Origin: Owenia fusiformis
Taxonomy: Eukaryota; Annelida; Polychaeta; Sabellida; Oweniidae
Assembly (NCBI GenBank): GCA_903813345.2
Contig: CAIIXF020000012.1
Location: forward strand, 34,172,572-34,236,571
Reading direction: 5' to 3'
DNA length: 64,000 nt
The notes under the pieces are model-generated. The model made no database searches. It was given only the letters and a program-made list of their open reading frames with translations, and was not told the origin of the DNA. This document shows, one piece after another, positions 22,383 through 33,708 of this stretch; position 1 is the stretch's first letter, and each line of letters opens with the position of its first letter. Both the position numbers and the translations under genes were made by a program.

Positions 22383-25300
22383 GTACTGAAATAGTATGGC
22401 ACTATCAGATGTTGCATTGATGGAGTCGCCAGGAGGAACGAAGCGTTTTAACACAGCTGGCATGGAAGACAAAGATGGCTGCTCCCATTTACTTATTTCA
22501 ATGTCTAGTTTGATCTCTCGTCAGATTGACTCATCTCTAAGTGGCTCTTCAAATAGTCCCTCTGTGGATGCTAATGATGACTGCTTAGCATGTAAACAAT
22601 CAGAGGGTGCTGAGTCTCAGAATCCCTCCACCTCTGGAAATAGTTCCAGCGAAAGGTCTCTAGAACATACATGTGCCTCGAAGCAACCCCCTATTGATAG
22701 TGGCGCTGATCTTATCCAACGATGTATAAAAAGTACTGAGGCTAAGAAAAGGATTAAAGTAGTAGAAAAGGAGGCTCAGCCGAGGCAAGCTGTCCCTCAA
22801 GCACATTTAATCAATTCAAAAGTATCGAGCAGAGAATCGAGTAAAATGCATGAGGAAATCAATCAGGGTGAAAAAAGAGATGTAAAGGTCGATAAACATA
22901 TGTTTAATGTGACTAATGCTAATGCCTCAGAGGCCAAACTTACTCAGAAAGCAATAGTCAATCCTGCCCTGATGAACATCTGTCAGCGGATTGAAAAGGT
23001 GATCAAAAAGCATGAAACATCAGAAACTGTTGGATCAGATAAAGAAACTCAGTCTTCAGTTATAAAAGCCCCTAGCCCAGGCGGAGCGCTGCCCTACCCT
23101 CACATTGCCCCTTACCCCCTCCCTATGGGTCTACCTTCCCGCACTTACCCCTTGGATGTTCCCCTCCAATCAAAGTCTGAGGTGCTTATTCACCAAGCTT
23201 CAATGAGTCAGAGTTCAAGTGCTTCGCCCCCTAGTAGTTCATCTAAGAGGCATAAACATGCTTTGTCTCCTCCCTCTTCTAGCCCAAGTACTCAAAGAAT
23301 TGACGTCAAACAAGACGACAGTACCTGCACAATACAGAGAGAATCCACAATTCATCCAGCTGATGTTTCTCATTTACAGCGTTACCATAGCAACAGTCCT
23401 AGTGTTATTCATGCTAGTGGATTATTAAGCAGAGAAAGCACTGGAACGTCTCAGGCCTCAATGACATATCCGAGTCATTCCACATTCTTGCCTACTCAGG
23501 CGATATATGGCCAACCCCCCATCCATTACCCTCCAGTCGGCTTAGGAGGAGTTATTCGGCCCATGCCTACCATAGTTCAAGGATTTCACACAGGAATATC
23601 TCCTTTGCTCAAGTCTCCCCTAGTATCAAGGCCTATTGACCCAAGGGCTATGCCACCTTATCCCCAAAATAGGGATATTTTAACACTAACACCAGAATGG
23701 GTTAGGACTCCTTTAGATAAAAATAGACCCAGTGCGACAGGTGAAACGACACACGTCTCGACAGGTAAACAAAATCTCAGTTTGGATAGAGAAGGTAGCT
23801 ATGAGAGAGAAAGGTCTGTAGAGGGTCCTAGAATAGGGAGCCAATTCCTTAATAAAGAACGAGAAAGGTCCCCGATAGAAGATCCTAGAGTAGATAAGCC
23901 TCACCTCTCAAAAGACCAAGAAAGGTATTCCATTGATGGTCTCATGATTGATAGATCTCATCTCACTGCAGAACGGCAAAGTTCCCCAATAGATGATCCT
24001 AGAATAGAAAGACCCCTTCTCACAAATGACCAAGAAAGGCCCCTTATGCTAGAACCAAGGCTCCTTTCCCATAGGCTACTCCTTACTCCCTCTTCTACCA
24101 CTTATGGGCCTCAGCAGGAAACTAACATCAAAAACAGCCCAGGACAATCAAAAATGCGACGTCAAGCTTCCCCTGTAAATCCATCACATGCTGACACCTC
24201 TAAGATGCCACAAGCGTCATTCAAACATAGAATTTTAGATACTGCTCTTGATTTGTCCATAGCTCGAAATTCCCCTCAGTCTGAACCTGAACAACAGAAC
24301 ACCGCTAAACTGGAGACCGCAGTTTCAAATGATTCTCCACCTGTCACCACAGAGATCATGGATATTGTTAAAGAAATTGAAACATTACCGATGGAGAGTC
24401 GAAATTTGATAAATGTCTCGTCACATGTCATGCTACCTCCAAAGAAAAAAGGCTGGTCCGCCTATGTGGACTTTGGTGATCTTCCTGATTCAAATGTAAA
24501 CAAACCCACTAGAGCAAGTTCCACCCCTCCAGGCGGGGCTACCCTTAAACGGACATCTGAAGAGGCGGAGCTTGAGTCTGATTTTCTAACAAAGGTTGTG
24601 AAACCGAACAAGCCCAGTGCATCAACATCTTCAAGTAGCTACAGAAGTGTCAGTGCAAATAGTAGCGACAGTGATGAACGCTCAACAGGGAGCTCGATTG
24701 AAGAAAAACATGATTCTGTGACTTTGGATTCAATTCCTGAGCAAATACCCATTGAGAAGAGCTCTGGTGTGCAATGGGCAACTCCAGATCAGGAAACTTC
24801 AAAACTAGATTCAGAAGTGACAAAAACTTTTACATCAAGCATTAAATCAAACTCAGGAACCCAAAAAACTGTAACACCTGCATTAAAAAAATCGGTGTCT
24901 ATGGATGATGGACATTGTAAAGCTGTAGACCTTATCGAATTGATTATAGAGCGAGGTTTTAGTGGAGGTCGTATCGAGGATTCAAATGAACAGTCGGGGA
25001 AATTTGGTAACTATGATCATTTACTAAGAAGGATTCCGCCATCACCCCCTCCATTCACAAGCAGCTTAACTAACATCTTTTCAACTCCGACTATACATAA
25101 ACCATCCAATCAGAACACTCGTGTTCAGTCATCACAGTCAACTAAGATCTCAGGTACGATAACCCACTTCGATTCGGTTAAACAGCAAACTGTTCCTTCG
25201 ACAAGTTCAGCCAATCGGGAGGCTGTTTCTCATAACGCCAATCAGGGTAAAGTTCCTGTAGAAAAGGAGTCCCATATTTCAAATGTAGTCAAGGACCAAA

Positions 25301-25677
25301 TATGGGCATCAGGCAGTGATTTGTCGCTCTCAACTCATGATAAGCAATCTCTGTCTAAAAATAAACATATTGGACAATCGGCATCTTACCCCTCGTTGCT
25401 TCAACATGGAAAAGACGAGCAAGAGAATATGGAATCACTTTCCCAGAAAAGATGTCACTCACTGAATATGATTCAGTATTTAAAGAATATGGATATACAG
25501 GAACAGCCTGATCAATTCACTTATCAGAGATTGTATTCACAGTTCAAAAGGATGAAGGACTCTGTTGGGAATACTAGCCCAACAGGGCAATCTGGTGTGT
25601 ACTCGAATGAACCAGATAAAACTGGTTCTGTGACTAAACAGGACACTTCTGGTTCACATTCAAGTCAATGGAAATAA
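22383..25677 (+). CDS. Ser/Pro-rich, largely disordered protein of 1,093 residues, family not recognised
   Basis: The frame runs from ATG 22396 to TAA 25675-25677. A splice acceptor (gtgtatttgcAG, 22381-22382) precedes the exon and an in-frame TGA (22387-22389) lies just before the ATG, which supports this start; an upstream non-coding exon is implied. The protein is rich in Ser, Pro, Thr and Gln and looks disordered, with basic patches (KKRIKV near 115, SSKRHKH near 283). About 464-560 carries four degenerate copies of a ~23-residue unit resembling 'RSPIEDPRVDKPHLSKDQER'. ALDLS at 617-621 resembles the PxDLS-type CtBP-binding motif. More ordered-looking islands are GWSAYVDFGDLP (about 686-697), a region around 840-880, LLRRIPPSPPPF and a C-terminal helix-like stretch (about 1020-1055). 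A nuclear co-regulator role is inference. The long clean frame and stop-delimited start make it a real gene. Confidence 0.85.
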
Positions 25678-26471
25678 TTCTGCATTTTGATTATAATACT
25701 AAATGTCATGCACGTGATTTAACTTCTTGAATACCAGGCTCTAAGCAGGGGTGATCCTGAAAGAAAAATCAATTTTGAAATTTTCAATTTTTTAGAAAAA
25801 ATACAAATGAAGGCCCAAAATTAAAAAAGTATGCCCAGTAATGCCAGTTTGTTATCTAAATTGCCCAATTGACAGGATTTTGGGGGTTTCATGACCGCAA
25901 CTGCTAAGAGGGCTTTGAAACCGCAGAGTCTTATTATTTTTTGCCAGATTTAGAGTTGCTGACCATATGGCATGGAGATGTTCTATTTTGCAGATTTGTA
26001 CATACTTGTATGGGTTCAAACCCAGGTCACAGCACTTCTTGTGATTTGTCTTTGACCTATGACTGCTGACCTATACCGGCGATTACTAGAGTGCTGCTAA
26101 CTCGATAAAAGGCTGGCGCTGGCTAGAATTGTCTATGGTTCTAGCCAGGATAAAGATACCAGTTCTTCAACTCGACAATGGGAAGAACTGCTCTACCTAA
26201 GTGACTAATATGTCATGATATGACATCTAAAGAGTCGATAAAAGATATATATATATATATATGTATAGATCGACTACACATCTCTGGCTTCCCAAGAATT
26301 TTCATTTGTAATGAAAATATCATCCATTCTGAGTATTCAAGAGATTGAAATGGTACATTGAAAGGGTACTGAAGAAGTTCATGACTGGTAAAATAGATTG
26401 GAAAAATAAATTGTTTGGTGTATATTGAAAATATCAGCCATTCTGAGTGTTGAAAAGGTTGAATTGAAAAA
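25678..26471. other. 3' flank of the 22.4-kb gene; (AT)n tract
   Basis: This probably includes the 3' UTR. No AATAAA is seen in the first 400 bases; one occurs near 26405. A (TA)n microsatellite lies at about 26249-26262. Two 'attgaaaatatcagccattc'-type phrases (about 26430 and 26680) flank the MITE at 26472. Confidence 0.4.
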
Positions 26472-26652
26472 TACAGTAAAACCTGTGTATATTGAACATT
26501 TTTTGCTAAGAATAAATGTTCAGTGTTGCTAGGCATTCACTACAGAGAGTGTAATTTATACAGAAGTCAGTAGATTATGTGCCGGTGAGAGGTACCCAGT
26601 AGAGATGGGTATTCACTAGAGAGAGGTGTTCACTCAGACAGGTTTCACTGTA
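26472..26652. mobile_element. 181-bp TACAGTAAAACCTGT MITE
   Basis: Left end TACAGTAAAACCTGT and right end ACAGGTTTCACTGTA, with TA at both borders. The interior is non-coding and repetitive ('attcacta(c/g)agagag'). Same family as 11464-11967. Confidence 0.7.
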
Positions 26653-27847
26653 GATTGAAAAAATAAATTGTTCAGTGTATATTGAAAATGTCAGCCATTC
26701 TGAGTATTTAAAAGGTTGAGTTCTAAAATAGATTGGAAAAATAAGTTGTTCACTGTATATTGTATATATCAGAATATCAGCCACTGCAGAATGACTGATA
26801 AAATTGGACCCTTATTATCTTAAATGAAATGACGTCTAAGTATAAAGTTATACATGGTAAATTTCATATGAATTACTGGTATTTCAAATCTGTTCGTGAC
26901 AAACCTATTTCAATGCTCTTATTTTTTTCTAGATCATCGGATAAAGAAAAATAAGAAAACAATAAACATTACAATTTCAAAAAATGAGACTGATTGGCTA
27001 TTCTAAAATTTGGTGCCCAGGGCAAAAAATGTTTTTTTCCTTGTCTTAGTTATTTTGAGGTTAAACTTTTGTCGGAAATATACCTTGTTTTGTTAACATT
27101 GTAAACAAGTCTGTTTCCTTATTAAGCTATAACTAAGAGGGGGAGAAACCCAAGGGTTCAAAGATGACATACGCTTATAATGTAAATCTGTATTGAGATG
27201 ACATCATTGCTGATTGGTTTAGCGAGTTGATCATTGATTTGTTTAAAACTATGTCAATCTGAAAACTTTGAAAACCAAGATGGAGGGTAAACAAATATAG
27301 TACTTCCGGGAAAGGAGGTGCGCGAAGGAGGAAATCGTATGTCATCAATTGAATCATGGGGTTTTCCCTCCTCTTGCTATAACTGTTGTTGTATTTACAA
27401 ATAGAAATTGAGGTCTATTACCATAGAGGAATGAAGGAAACGTGCATAAACAGTAAATTAAAGGAACTTAAAATTAAAGGAATTAGTGGAACACCATTGA
27501 TAACTCAAAAAGTGTTCCACTTTGGGTGTTCTAACCCCGGTTCTAACACAGGGTTATTTCACCTAATATTTAGGACAAATAAAAAAAATCATGCTATTCA
27601 TTTACTAAGAGCAACTGTAGTACAATTTATTACAAATAAATCTATTTTATGTTTTCACTGTAAATTACATGTTTTCTTCTGTTTCGTCACCAATAAAGGA
27701 TCTGTCATTATAAGTATTTAAAAGTGCCCCCAGAGCTTTCATAACCAATATGACATAACATTGTATTAAGTAAGGAGTTCATTATGACATAGTGTTCAGG
27801 TACATCCTGTGTTACTTTAATTAATCCAGTTTATGCATGTACACATA
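26653..27847. other. no gene recognised
   Basis: The longest frame (111 codons from 27386) has no recognisable composition, starts without splice or promoter context, and I do not accept it. A pair of related phrases at about 27125-27150 and 27355-27375 ('gggagaaaccc' and 'gggttttccctcc') suggests an old foldback. Confidence 0.4.
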
Positions 27848-28039
27848 CCCCATTCTCATATATGTCGTAACACCGGAAGTTACCGGAAGTTTAAGACGTT
27901 ATACCCAGTATTTTCGGCGGGAGATTTGTAAGATCTTATTTATTTCGACGTTTTCACAGAATATGGTCCCTAATCTCCCGCCGAAAATACTTGTATAACG
28001 TCGTAAACTTCTGTTGTTACGACGTATAAGAGAACGGGG
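27848..28039. mobile_element. 192-bp foldback MITE with CCCCATTCTCATATATG ends
   Basis: Left end CCCCATTCTC..., right end ...GAGAACGGGG. The inverted repeats continue inward through 'gtcgtaaca' and 'gtattttcggcgggaga', covering most of the element. Non-coding. Confidence 0.7.
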
Positions 28040-28176
28040 TGTGATACAGCACTAGTATAGTCAACATCAAAAATGGCTGCCCTAATTATGTGCTATATTT
28101 TTTGTTCAACCTCACTGGTACAGTGGTGCTGCTGGCCCTGCCCTTGCATTTATTTCATCTCCAAACTTTGACTAAT

Positions 28177-28387
28177 CACACTACTATACCTAACACTTAG
28201 AAATGCATAAGATACTTTGTTTGTCTAATTGAATTGTTTAATATATTTTTGAAAGTGCCTTACTAGCATCTAATTTTCAACCGATAAACCATTCATAAGG
28301 AACAGACAAATAAAAACAAATACATAATCATTACTAATAAGCCAAATGGGTTGCTCATGAACACCAAATGCAAGGTATAGTAGTGTG
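28177..28387. mobile_element. second copy of the CACACTACTATACCT MITE
   Basis: Nearly identical to 2553-2764, same orientation, 26 kb apart, with the same inverted ends. High similarity of two unlinked copies indicates recent movement. Confidence 0.75.
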
Positions 28388-28498
28388 TAATGTTTCTATT
28401 GAAGATTAAATGAGTGGGTGAGGTCTGTGGAAGCAATGAACCTTTTGAACATATAGGCCACCTCAATACATCAGATCGGGTAACTGAAAAACAACTAC

Positions 28499-28736
28499 AG
28501 TGCTCACCATAAATAAATGACACCTGGATTTGGTAAAGTGAGGATTTCCCATGTTAAAAAGAACAGAATTTTCAAGAGGCTATACATCAGTGGATGAGAG
28601 TATACAAAATGTAAAATATACAAAACTTAAGCGATGTGTATCTATACATTATAATTGGAAAGTATGAAGTCTCAAATCACCATGGTCTCGAAATGGTGAT
28701 AGAAAATCTAGGTGTCATTTATTTATGGTGAGCACT
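28499..28736. mobile_element. 238-bp Tc1/mariner-type MITE, 27-bp perfect TIR
   Basis: The ends begin AGTGCTCACCATAAATAAAT and are exact inverted repeats over 27 bp. With neighbouring bases the borders read TA-CAGTGCTC and GAGCACTT-TA, the usual TA target and CAGTG start of Tc1-like elements. No transposase. Confidence 0.75.
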
Positions 28737-28790
28737 TTAGCATGGTATAGGGAAGCAGGTCACATTTGATTGCATCCGACCAATAAAGCA

Positions 28791-29094
28791 TTAGCTTGTA
28801 TTCGCGAATGCAAACTAACGGCTACCGGATTAACCTATTAATTTGCATGAATTAAGCCGTCAGTTTGAAGTTGTAATTTACGAACAGCTCGTTTGTCAAC
28901 TAACAGTGATCCCGTGACTTTTTATGCCATCACAATCCGAACACCTCGATACTCGGTGTTTGGTTAGTTTTAATAGCCAGATTAAATCGTTATTTAGGCC
29001 AGCTATTGCTATCGGGGCGAGAGCTGGCAACTAACGGGACATCTAATTGCAATCAATCCGATAGCCGCTAAATGCATTTGCGAATACAAACTAA
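28791..29094. mobile_element. foldback MITE with TTAG(C/T)TTGTATTCGC ends
   Basis: Inverted arms of about 45 bp include 'cgaatgca' and 'ggctaccggatt' against 'aatccgatagccgcta' and 'gcgaatacaaactaa'. The interior is non-coding. Confidence 0.65.
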
Positions 29095-29595
29095 AAAGCT
29101 AGAAAATGTATGTAACCTTTTACCGAGAAGTGGGTCACTCTGGGAATCGCCTGAAAACATATTCTTGAGTTTATTTTCAGTCAGTCTCATCCTAGCTACT
29201 GCATTTCAATCTACAGATTCTGAACTAACGTCTTTGTCTATGCAAATCAGTCCGAAATACTAAAGTAAAATATTCCTCGTAAATATGAAGTTTTGCTTAC
29301 AATAGATAATATATGAAGTTCGAAATCAAAAGTTGATGATTAAAGATTATAAATCGATAAAAGTTATACACTATTAAAATGAATATTTCTCAAAGGATGT
29401 TAAAATGCCTCTTAGTCTAATGCCCAACCTCGGCATAGTTTATAATATATAAAATGTAGCGATCAGTCTTGTGGTCTAGCCACAAGCCCGTGTGACCCCC
29501 CCCCCCCACTACAATAAGTGTGAGAAGGTGTTAAGTCAAGTAGAAGGGGGGTCACAGAGGACAGAGGCTCGAAGTAAGACTCTATTTTGCATCTT
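29095..29595. other. 3' flank of the rapunzel-like gene; C-run near 29498-29507
   Basis: Lies downstream of the minus-strand stop and probably includes its 3' UTR. Around 29470-29580 'gtgacccccccc' and 'ggggggtcac' form an imperfect inverted pair. A reverse AATAAA occurs at about 29171-29176 but its use is uncertain. Confidence 0.4.
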
Positions 29596-31641
29596 TTAGC
29601 CGAACATGATCATGATGAACATTTTTCGGTAGCGATCGAAAATCCAATTTATATCGCGGTGCACTATTCTGCTTGGTTCCCCCCTGTAGCTTACATCGGA
29701 ACCAGCTATCTTTACAACAGCAACACTACATGCATCCGTAGTAGCAATTTCATTGTATAAGTCTCTTGCCCCCTGTCCATATAACAGGATATCATTAGTA
29801 ACAAACCTACGACGATTCAAACTTGTTCTCGCTTTTTGAAAGTCCATTGTCCCAGCGTCGCGGTCCTTACTTGCAACTACGATGTTTCGTCCATTTTCTT
29901 GAAATAATTTATGCCCACCGCATACACCAACAGTATGCTCCTTCCAACCAGCTATCGGTTCATAAATGACGACAAACCAAACGTGCCAATCGTACTTTTC
30001 ATTTAACATTTCGTACAGTCCTGCACTGAAATCTGAGTTACTCATGCCATTGTTGTTGATAGCGTATTTTTTAATGTCAACAAGAGATTGATCATGGTAT
30101 CTCTCCATCACTGCCGTGTCGATTTGTTCAAAATTTGATTTAACCGTTTGAATCTTGGTTTTCCATTCTTGTTTTCTCTGTTCGGCAATCTGTTCAAACC
30201 CTTTCTCTTTATAATATAATATGCAAGTTCTACTTCAGCTGCTTGGAGCAGGAGTCGCATTATACCAAGAAGAAAATCCCGCGTCTTCTTATGATCATTT
30301 TTAGTGTAGCGCATTACAGATTCTCCGAGATTTTCCTGAAATGTACCTTGGACGATTGCATTGTACAATTTTAACCCGCTAAGCTGATAATCACTTTCGA
30401 AGTGTGTTACGAATACACTTTTCCTATTCGCTGCTGGTGCCCCGCCGGTATAAAGCTGTCTGAATTCTACATCCATTGCCAAGATCTTTTGTTCGATTTG
30501 TCCAAAGTTCACCGCCACCTTAGTCCAATCAATCATGCGTTTAATTTCATCAAAGCGCGAGTCCAGTCGGTCGAATCTGTTATCGATGTGTTTCATCATC
30601 GCTTTTAGGTATGTGAGTTCTGCCGAATCAACTCCTGGTATTAACGCTAGGATAAGACTGAGAAAAGGACCGAATACACCCAAGAACGGGGCGATACTTT
30701 TGCCTATTTCAGTTAATGCGTCTCTAAAATTCCTCTCTGTAATAAGGTCAAGAATTGCTTTCCCAGCCTCGAAGCCCTTTTCGATTTTTGCCTTGTCATC
30801 GTCACTTATTTCGCTTCTATTTTGTTCTATCGAGGCTAGAATTACAACGATTAGCAACCATGGGAAATGTCCACCTGAAATGAAAAATGAGAACGATAAT
30901 GTCGTATAGTGAAGTACAAAATGGATACACACTGTTCTGTTTGATGACGTGGAGTTATTTACCGATGAGAGGTTCTTCACTCATTTGAAAGTTTTTAGTG
31001 ACATTACGGGTTGTTTACTATTAAGCCCGGTATACACCAATGGGGCAAAATCCCACTTGCCCCATCGAGTCCCATCTTGCCCCATCGAATCCCAATTTGC
31101 TCCATCGAATCCAACGAAGTCCCGTGGGACCTTGATGACTTTGCCCCATCGTACCCTATGGAGTCCCATCAAATCCCACCGTGCCCCATTGGTGTATGTT
31201 GGGCTTCACACAACAAGTCATGATTGAAAATCCCACGATGCCCCATGGCAAGAATGAACATGTTCAATCTCGATGGGACCCCATGGGACTCCGTGGGATT
31301 TTGCCCCATCGAGTCCCCCCGAGTCCCACATGGGATTTCATGGGAGTATGGGACCTCGTGGGACTCGATCGCGTCCAGGCTCATCGTACGCCACCGAACG
31401 GACCTTAATTTTAGTTTCAAAGTCACCACCCTTTTCATGGAGTTTTTTTCAGCGTCTTAGATAACTAATGTACAAATGTAAAGACACCTTCGCATATCTA
31501 TTTAAAAAATTGATTTTAGTGTTTTTTTTAGTTTTTACTAAAATTACACGGCCTGTCGTTTTTAGTGTAGAGCTATATATTTACTTTATAGAAAAAGTAT
31601 GAATTAAAAATACCTCCGAATATCCTTTTGAATGGATCCAT
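29596..31641 (-). CDS. rapunzel-like protein, two exons, reading frame broken once
   Basis: Exon 1 is 31641-31614 and exon 2 is 30874-29596, removing a 739-bp intron. The predicted start has a basic tip and a hydrophobic stretch (FPWLLIVVILASI), suggesting a signal sequence. Next come an acidic/charged helix, a Gly/Pro-containing hydrophobic segment (IAPFLGVFGPFLSLILALIPG), a coil with RFDRLDSRFDEIKR, and a long helical region with VFVTHFE and LKLYNAIVQG. A C-terminal half has YDWHVWFVVIYEP. This order matches what I know of the fish rapunzel family and its invertebrate relatives, whose biochemical role is poorly known. The first frame closes at 30108 but family-like sequence continues from about 30207 in a second frame, open from 30234 to the stop at 29596. 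One indel near 30207-30222 explains it: a pseudogene, a sequencing error or an unusual allele. Confidence 0.65.
31024..31205. mobile_element. MITE in intron 1 of the rapunzel-like gene, with GCCCCATCG repeats
   Basis: Ends AGCCCGGTATACACCAATGG and its near reverse complement (CCATTGGTGTATGTTGGGCT) give a ~23-bp inverted repeat. The interior has about ten short degenerate tandem phrases such as 'gccccatcgagtccca'. The same phrases, inverted and direct, continue outside to about 31390, so a second related copy or a foldback partner is adjacent. Confidence 0.65.
31206..31390. repeat. second block of GCCCCATCG / CGATGGGAC phrases
   Basis: Mixed-orientation copies of 'gggactcgatgggac' and 'gccccatcgagtccc' continue the array of the preceding MITE. 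They produce several overlapping false frames on both strands. Confidence 0.6.
31614..31641 (-). CDS. exon 1 of the rapunzel-like gene
   Basis: 28 nt encoding MDPFKRIFG plus one base, ending at a GGAG|GTATTT donor. Exon 2 begins after TTTTTCATTTCAG at 30874 with GTGG, which completes a Gly codon in the right phase. The join puts a start codon and basic residues directly before the hydrophobic stretch. The alternative, reading through the intron from a Met near 30980, would place intron-like pyrimidine-rich sequence in the protein. Confidence 0.5.
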
Positions 31642-32584
31642 GTCACATTCTCCAGGTCGTGATCCAGACGTTGTAAGATTCGATCCCGGGGATTCGATCT
31701 ATGGAAGGCTGTTGTCGGTAACTGGTGTAATATCCGACATTCATCATTTAAATAACTTATCCTCAATTTCCCCCAAATTGATGGAATTAAACGCATTTTT
31801 CATCATTATAAAAGTCAGTCTCAATAACTAAGTCAACACCCGAAATTAAAAATTTAAAAAGCCTATCCTCAAATTTCCCCCAAATTGGTTCCGTTTTTTC
31901 AATCTCCTTTTAAATTATTACAACTCAAAGTATCAAAGAATTGCAATAGGTCATTATACAATTAAGAATAACAGTATGGACCAAAGTTACAAAAAAATGT
32001 TTACAATTAGGTTTTTATTTCTAGTAATTTTTGAAACAGAAAAGTTATGTTTGAATTTTTCTTCAGTAATTATTTTGATAAGTGTACAACGAAACAAATA
32101 AAATGTCATTTGTATTTGGGATTAGACGAATATCTGTCCGACACATAAAATAAAAATTGCAAATGCTAATATAGAAAGAGTATTGGATGGGATTTTCGGA
32201 GTTATCAAAGACTCAAAATTACCTTGAGCACATCACATAAATGGAAAAATAATAGAAAGGTTTCCAATAATTAAAGTCAATTGCACCCCATGTTTAGTTA
32301 CAGACACCCTTGTCCCTTGCTGAAATCCATATTCCCTAAGAAATACTCAAGTTGATCGAGTCTCAACAAGTAGATTCACGTGGGAGAGTATTGGTAGAAT
32401 TATTAAACAAGACATCGGGCTTGCTTTTTAGAACATTTTGTTGACTACGCGGGCAGTTAAAAAATGCAGTCAAGGTATGTGAAAACCGCCCATTAAACAT
32501 GGTCCAAAAGAGCAGGTCACATTTGATTGATTCCTCTCAATATAAAGGACTGGTTGCCTTCTAGCTATAATGAATGTACAACTC
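31642..32584. other. 5' flank of the rapunzel-like gene, nothing else recognised
   Basis: AT-rich. No clear TATA/initiator pair on the minus strand. Near 31755 and 31865 the phrase 'cctcaa(t/a)tttcccccaaatt' is repeated. No exon-like frames. Confidence 0.4.
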
Positions 32585-33576
32585 TATGTGAGTATGTGGA
32601 TTTCAGACCTACTGGTGAAATATGGACATTACCATAGTTTTTGATAGAGATAATGTACACTGTACAGGGTGGCCGGTGGCCACGGATATAGATGAAATTC
32701 TGGAAATCTGTAACTTGAGAAAACACATTGAAGTATAATGAATCTTTTTGTGATCATAAATTTAGTGTTGCATGTGGAACGAATTCACTGTAAATGAATA
32801 AACTAATTCAATGCCGATTGAGGACACTCGGGAGTTATATTATGCATAACCCCAGGGGAACCCTCAGCTGACAGTCTTCAGTCTTCCATCGCAATTATCA
32901 CGTTTGAAGGCAAGCTTATGTGTATTTAAATGAACTAACAATAATTACAGACTGTTTTTTTGAACTTCAGTTCACCTTTAAGTTACCAGAGTTTATCGCA
33001 AATAAGCCCTACGCTGGTTACCGAAACGGTTTACAAAATATTGGAACGTCGAAGTACGATTTCTCTTTTTTTCTTATGTCATATGTTGTAGGCAGAATTC
33101 CCACGACATTTTTTATCACAGATGTGTGTCAGTATCATATGAAAATGTACATGTTTGCGAACGAATAGTTCAGAAGTTAATTCCTCACTTAAGTTACGTA
33201 AACGGAACTTCAAAAACCAGTTAAGATCTGCACTTTTAACCCGTCGTTAAAAATGTCATGGGAGTTCTGCCGACAACGAGTGAAATAAGGAAAAAAGAAA
33301 AATCCATACAATTGACGTTCCGACATTTTGTTACCGCAACCAGCCGAAACGAACCGTTTCGGTAACCAGCGTAATCGAGCGGATCACCATAGTACCAAGC
33401 ATGAACCCTTTAGGTAAAATATATGTCATGGTTTAGGGACAAAAAATTATGTCATTTTAAAGTAAAGTTTTTATTTTTACGATCGATGCAGTTAGAATCT
33501 CTAAGAGAGGCATATTTGAACGCCTCACTTATAACATCCGTTTATGAAATTTTAAGGCATGCACTCTCAAACAGCC
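32585..33576 (+). repeat. segmental duplication, copy A (uninterrupted)
   Basis: The sequence from 'tatgtgagtatgtggatttc' to 'catgcactctcaaacagccc' matches a second copy in three pieces (34400-34655, about 37877-38619, 40077-40108). Copy A carries no insertions and so supplies the empty-site reference for both transposons in copy B. Apparently non-coding. Confidence 0.8.
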
Positions 33577-33660
33577 CCAAACAACCATCAAGACTTGGTC
33601 GAATTCATGAATAATTGAAAAAAATCGTTATCATTATCTTCCTAAAATTTGATTATATCC

Positions 33661-33708
33661 AGCGGTAAGGTCAAAGAAGAAACAGCGGTAAGGTCAAAGA
33701 AGAAACAA
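33661..33708. repeat. 24-bp tandem duplication
   Basis: 'cagcggtaaggtcaaagaag' and following bases occur twice head to tail; a third, diverged phrase follows near 33731. Confidence 0.7.

Noticed and set aside
27386-27721. 111-codon plus-strand frame
   Set aside because: No splice, promoter or family signal, and composition like translated AT-rich DNA.
30402-30909. plus-strand frames of 68 and 124 codons opposite the rapunzel-like exon
   Set aside because: Antisense shadows of a recognisable coding exon.
30875-30980. Met-started N-terminal extension of the rapunzel-like frame
   Set aside because: The sequence directly upstream of 30874 is a pyrimidine-rich acceptor (TTTTTCATTTCAG), and the short exon at 31614-31641 supplies a better start in phase.
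31169-31464. overlapping 63- to 92-codon frames on both strands
   Set aside because: Generated by the GCCCCATCG repeat words, which stay open in several frames.
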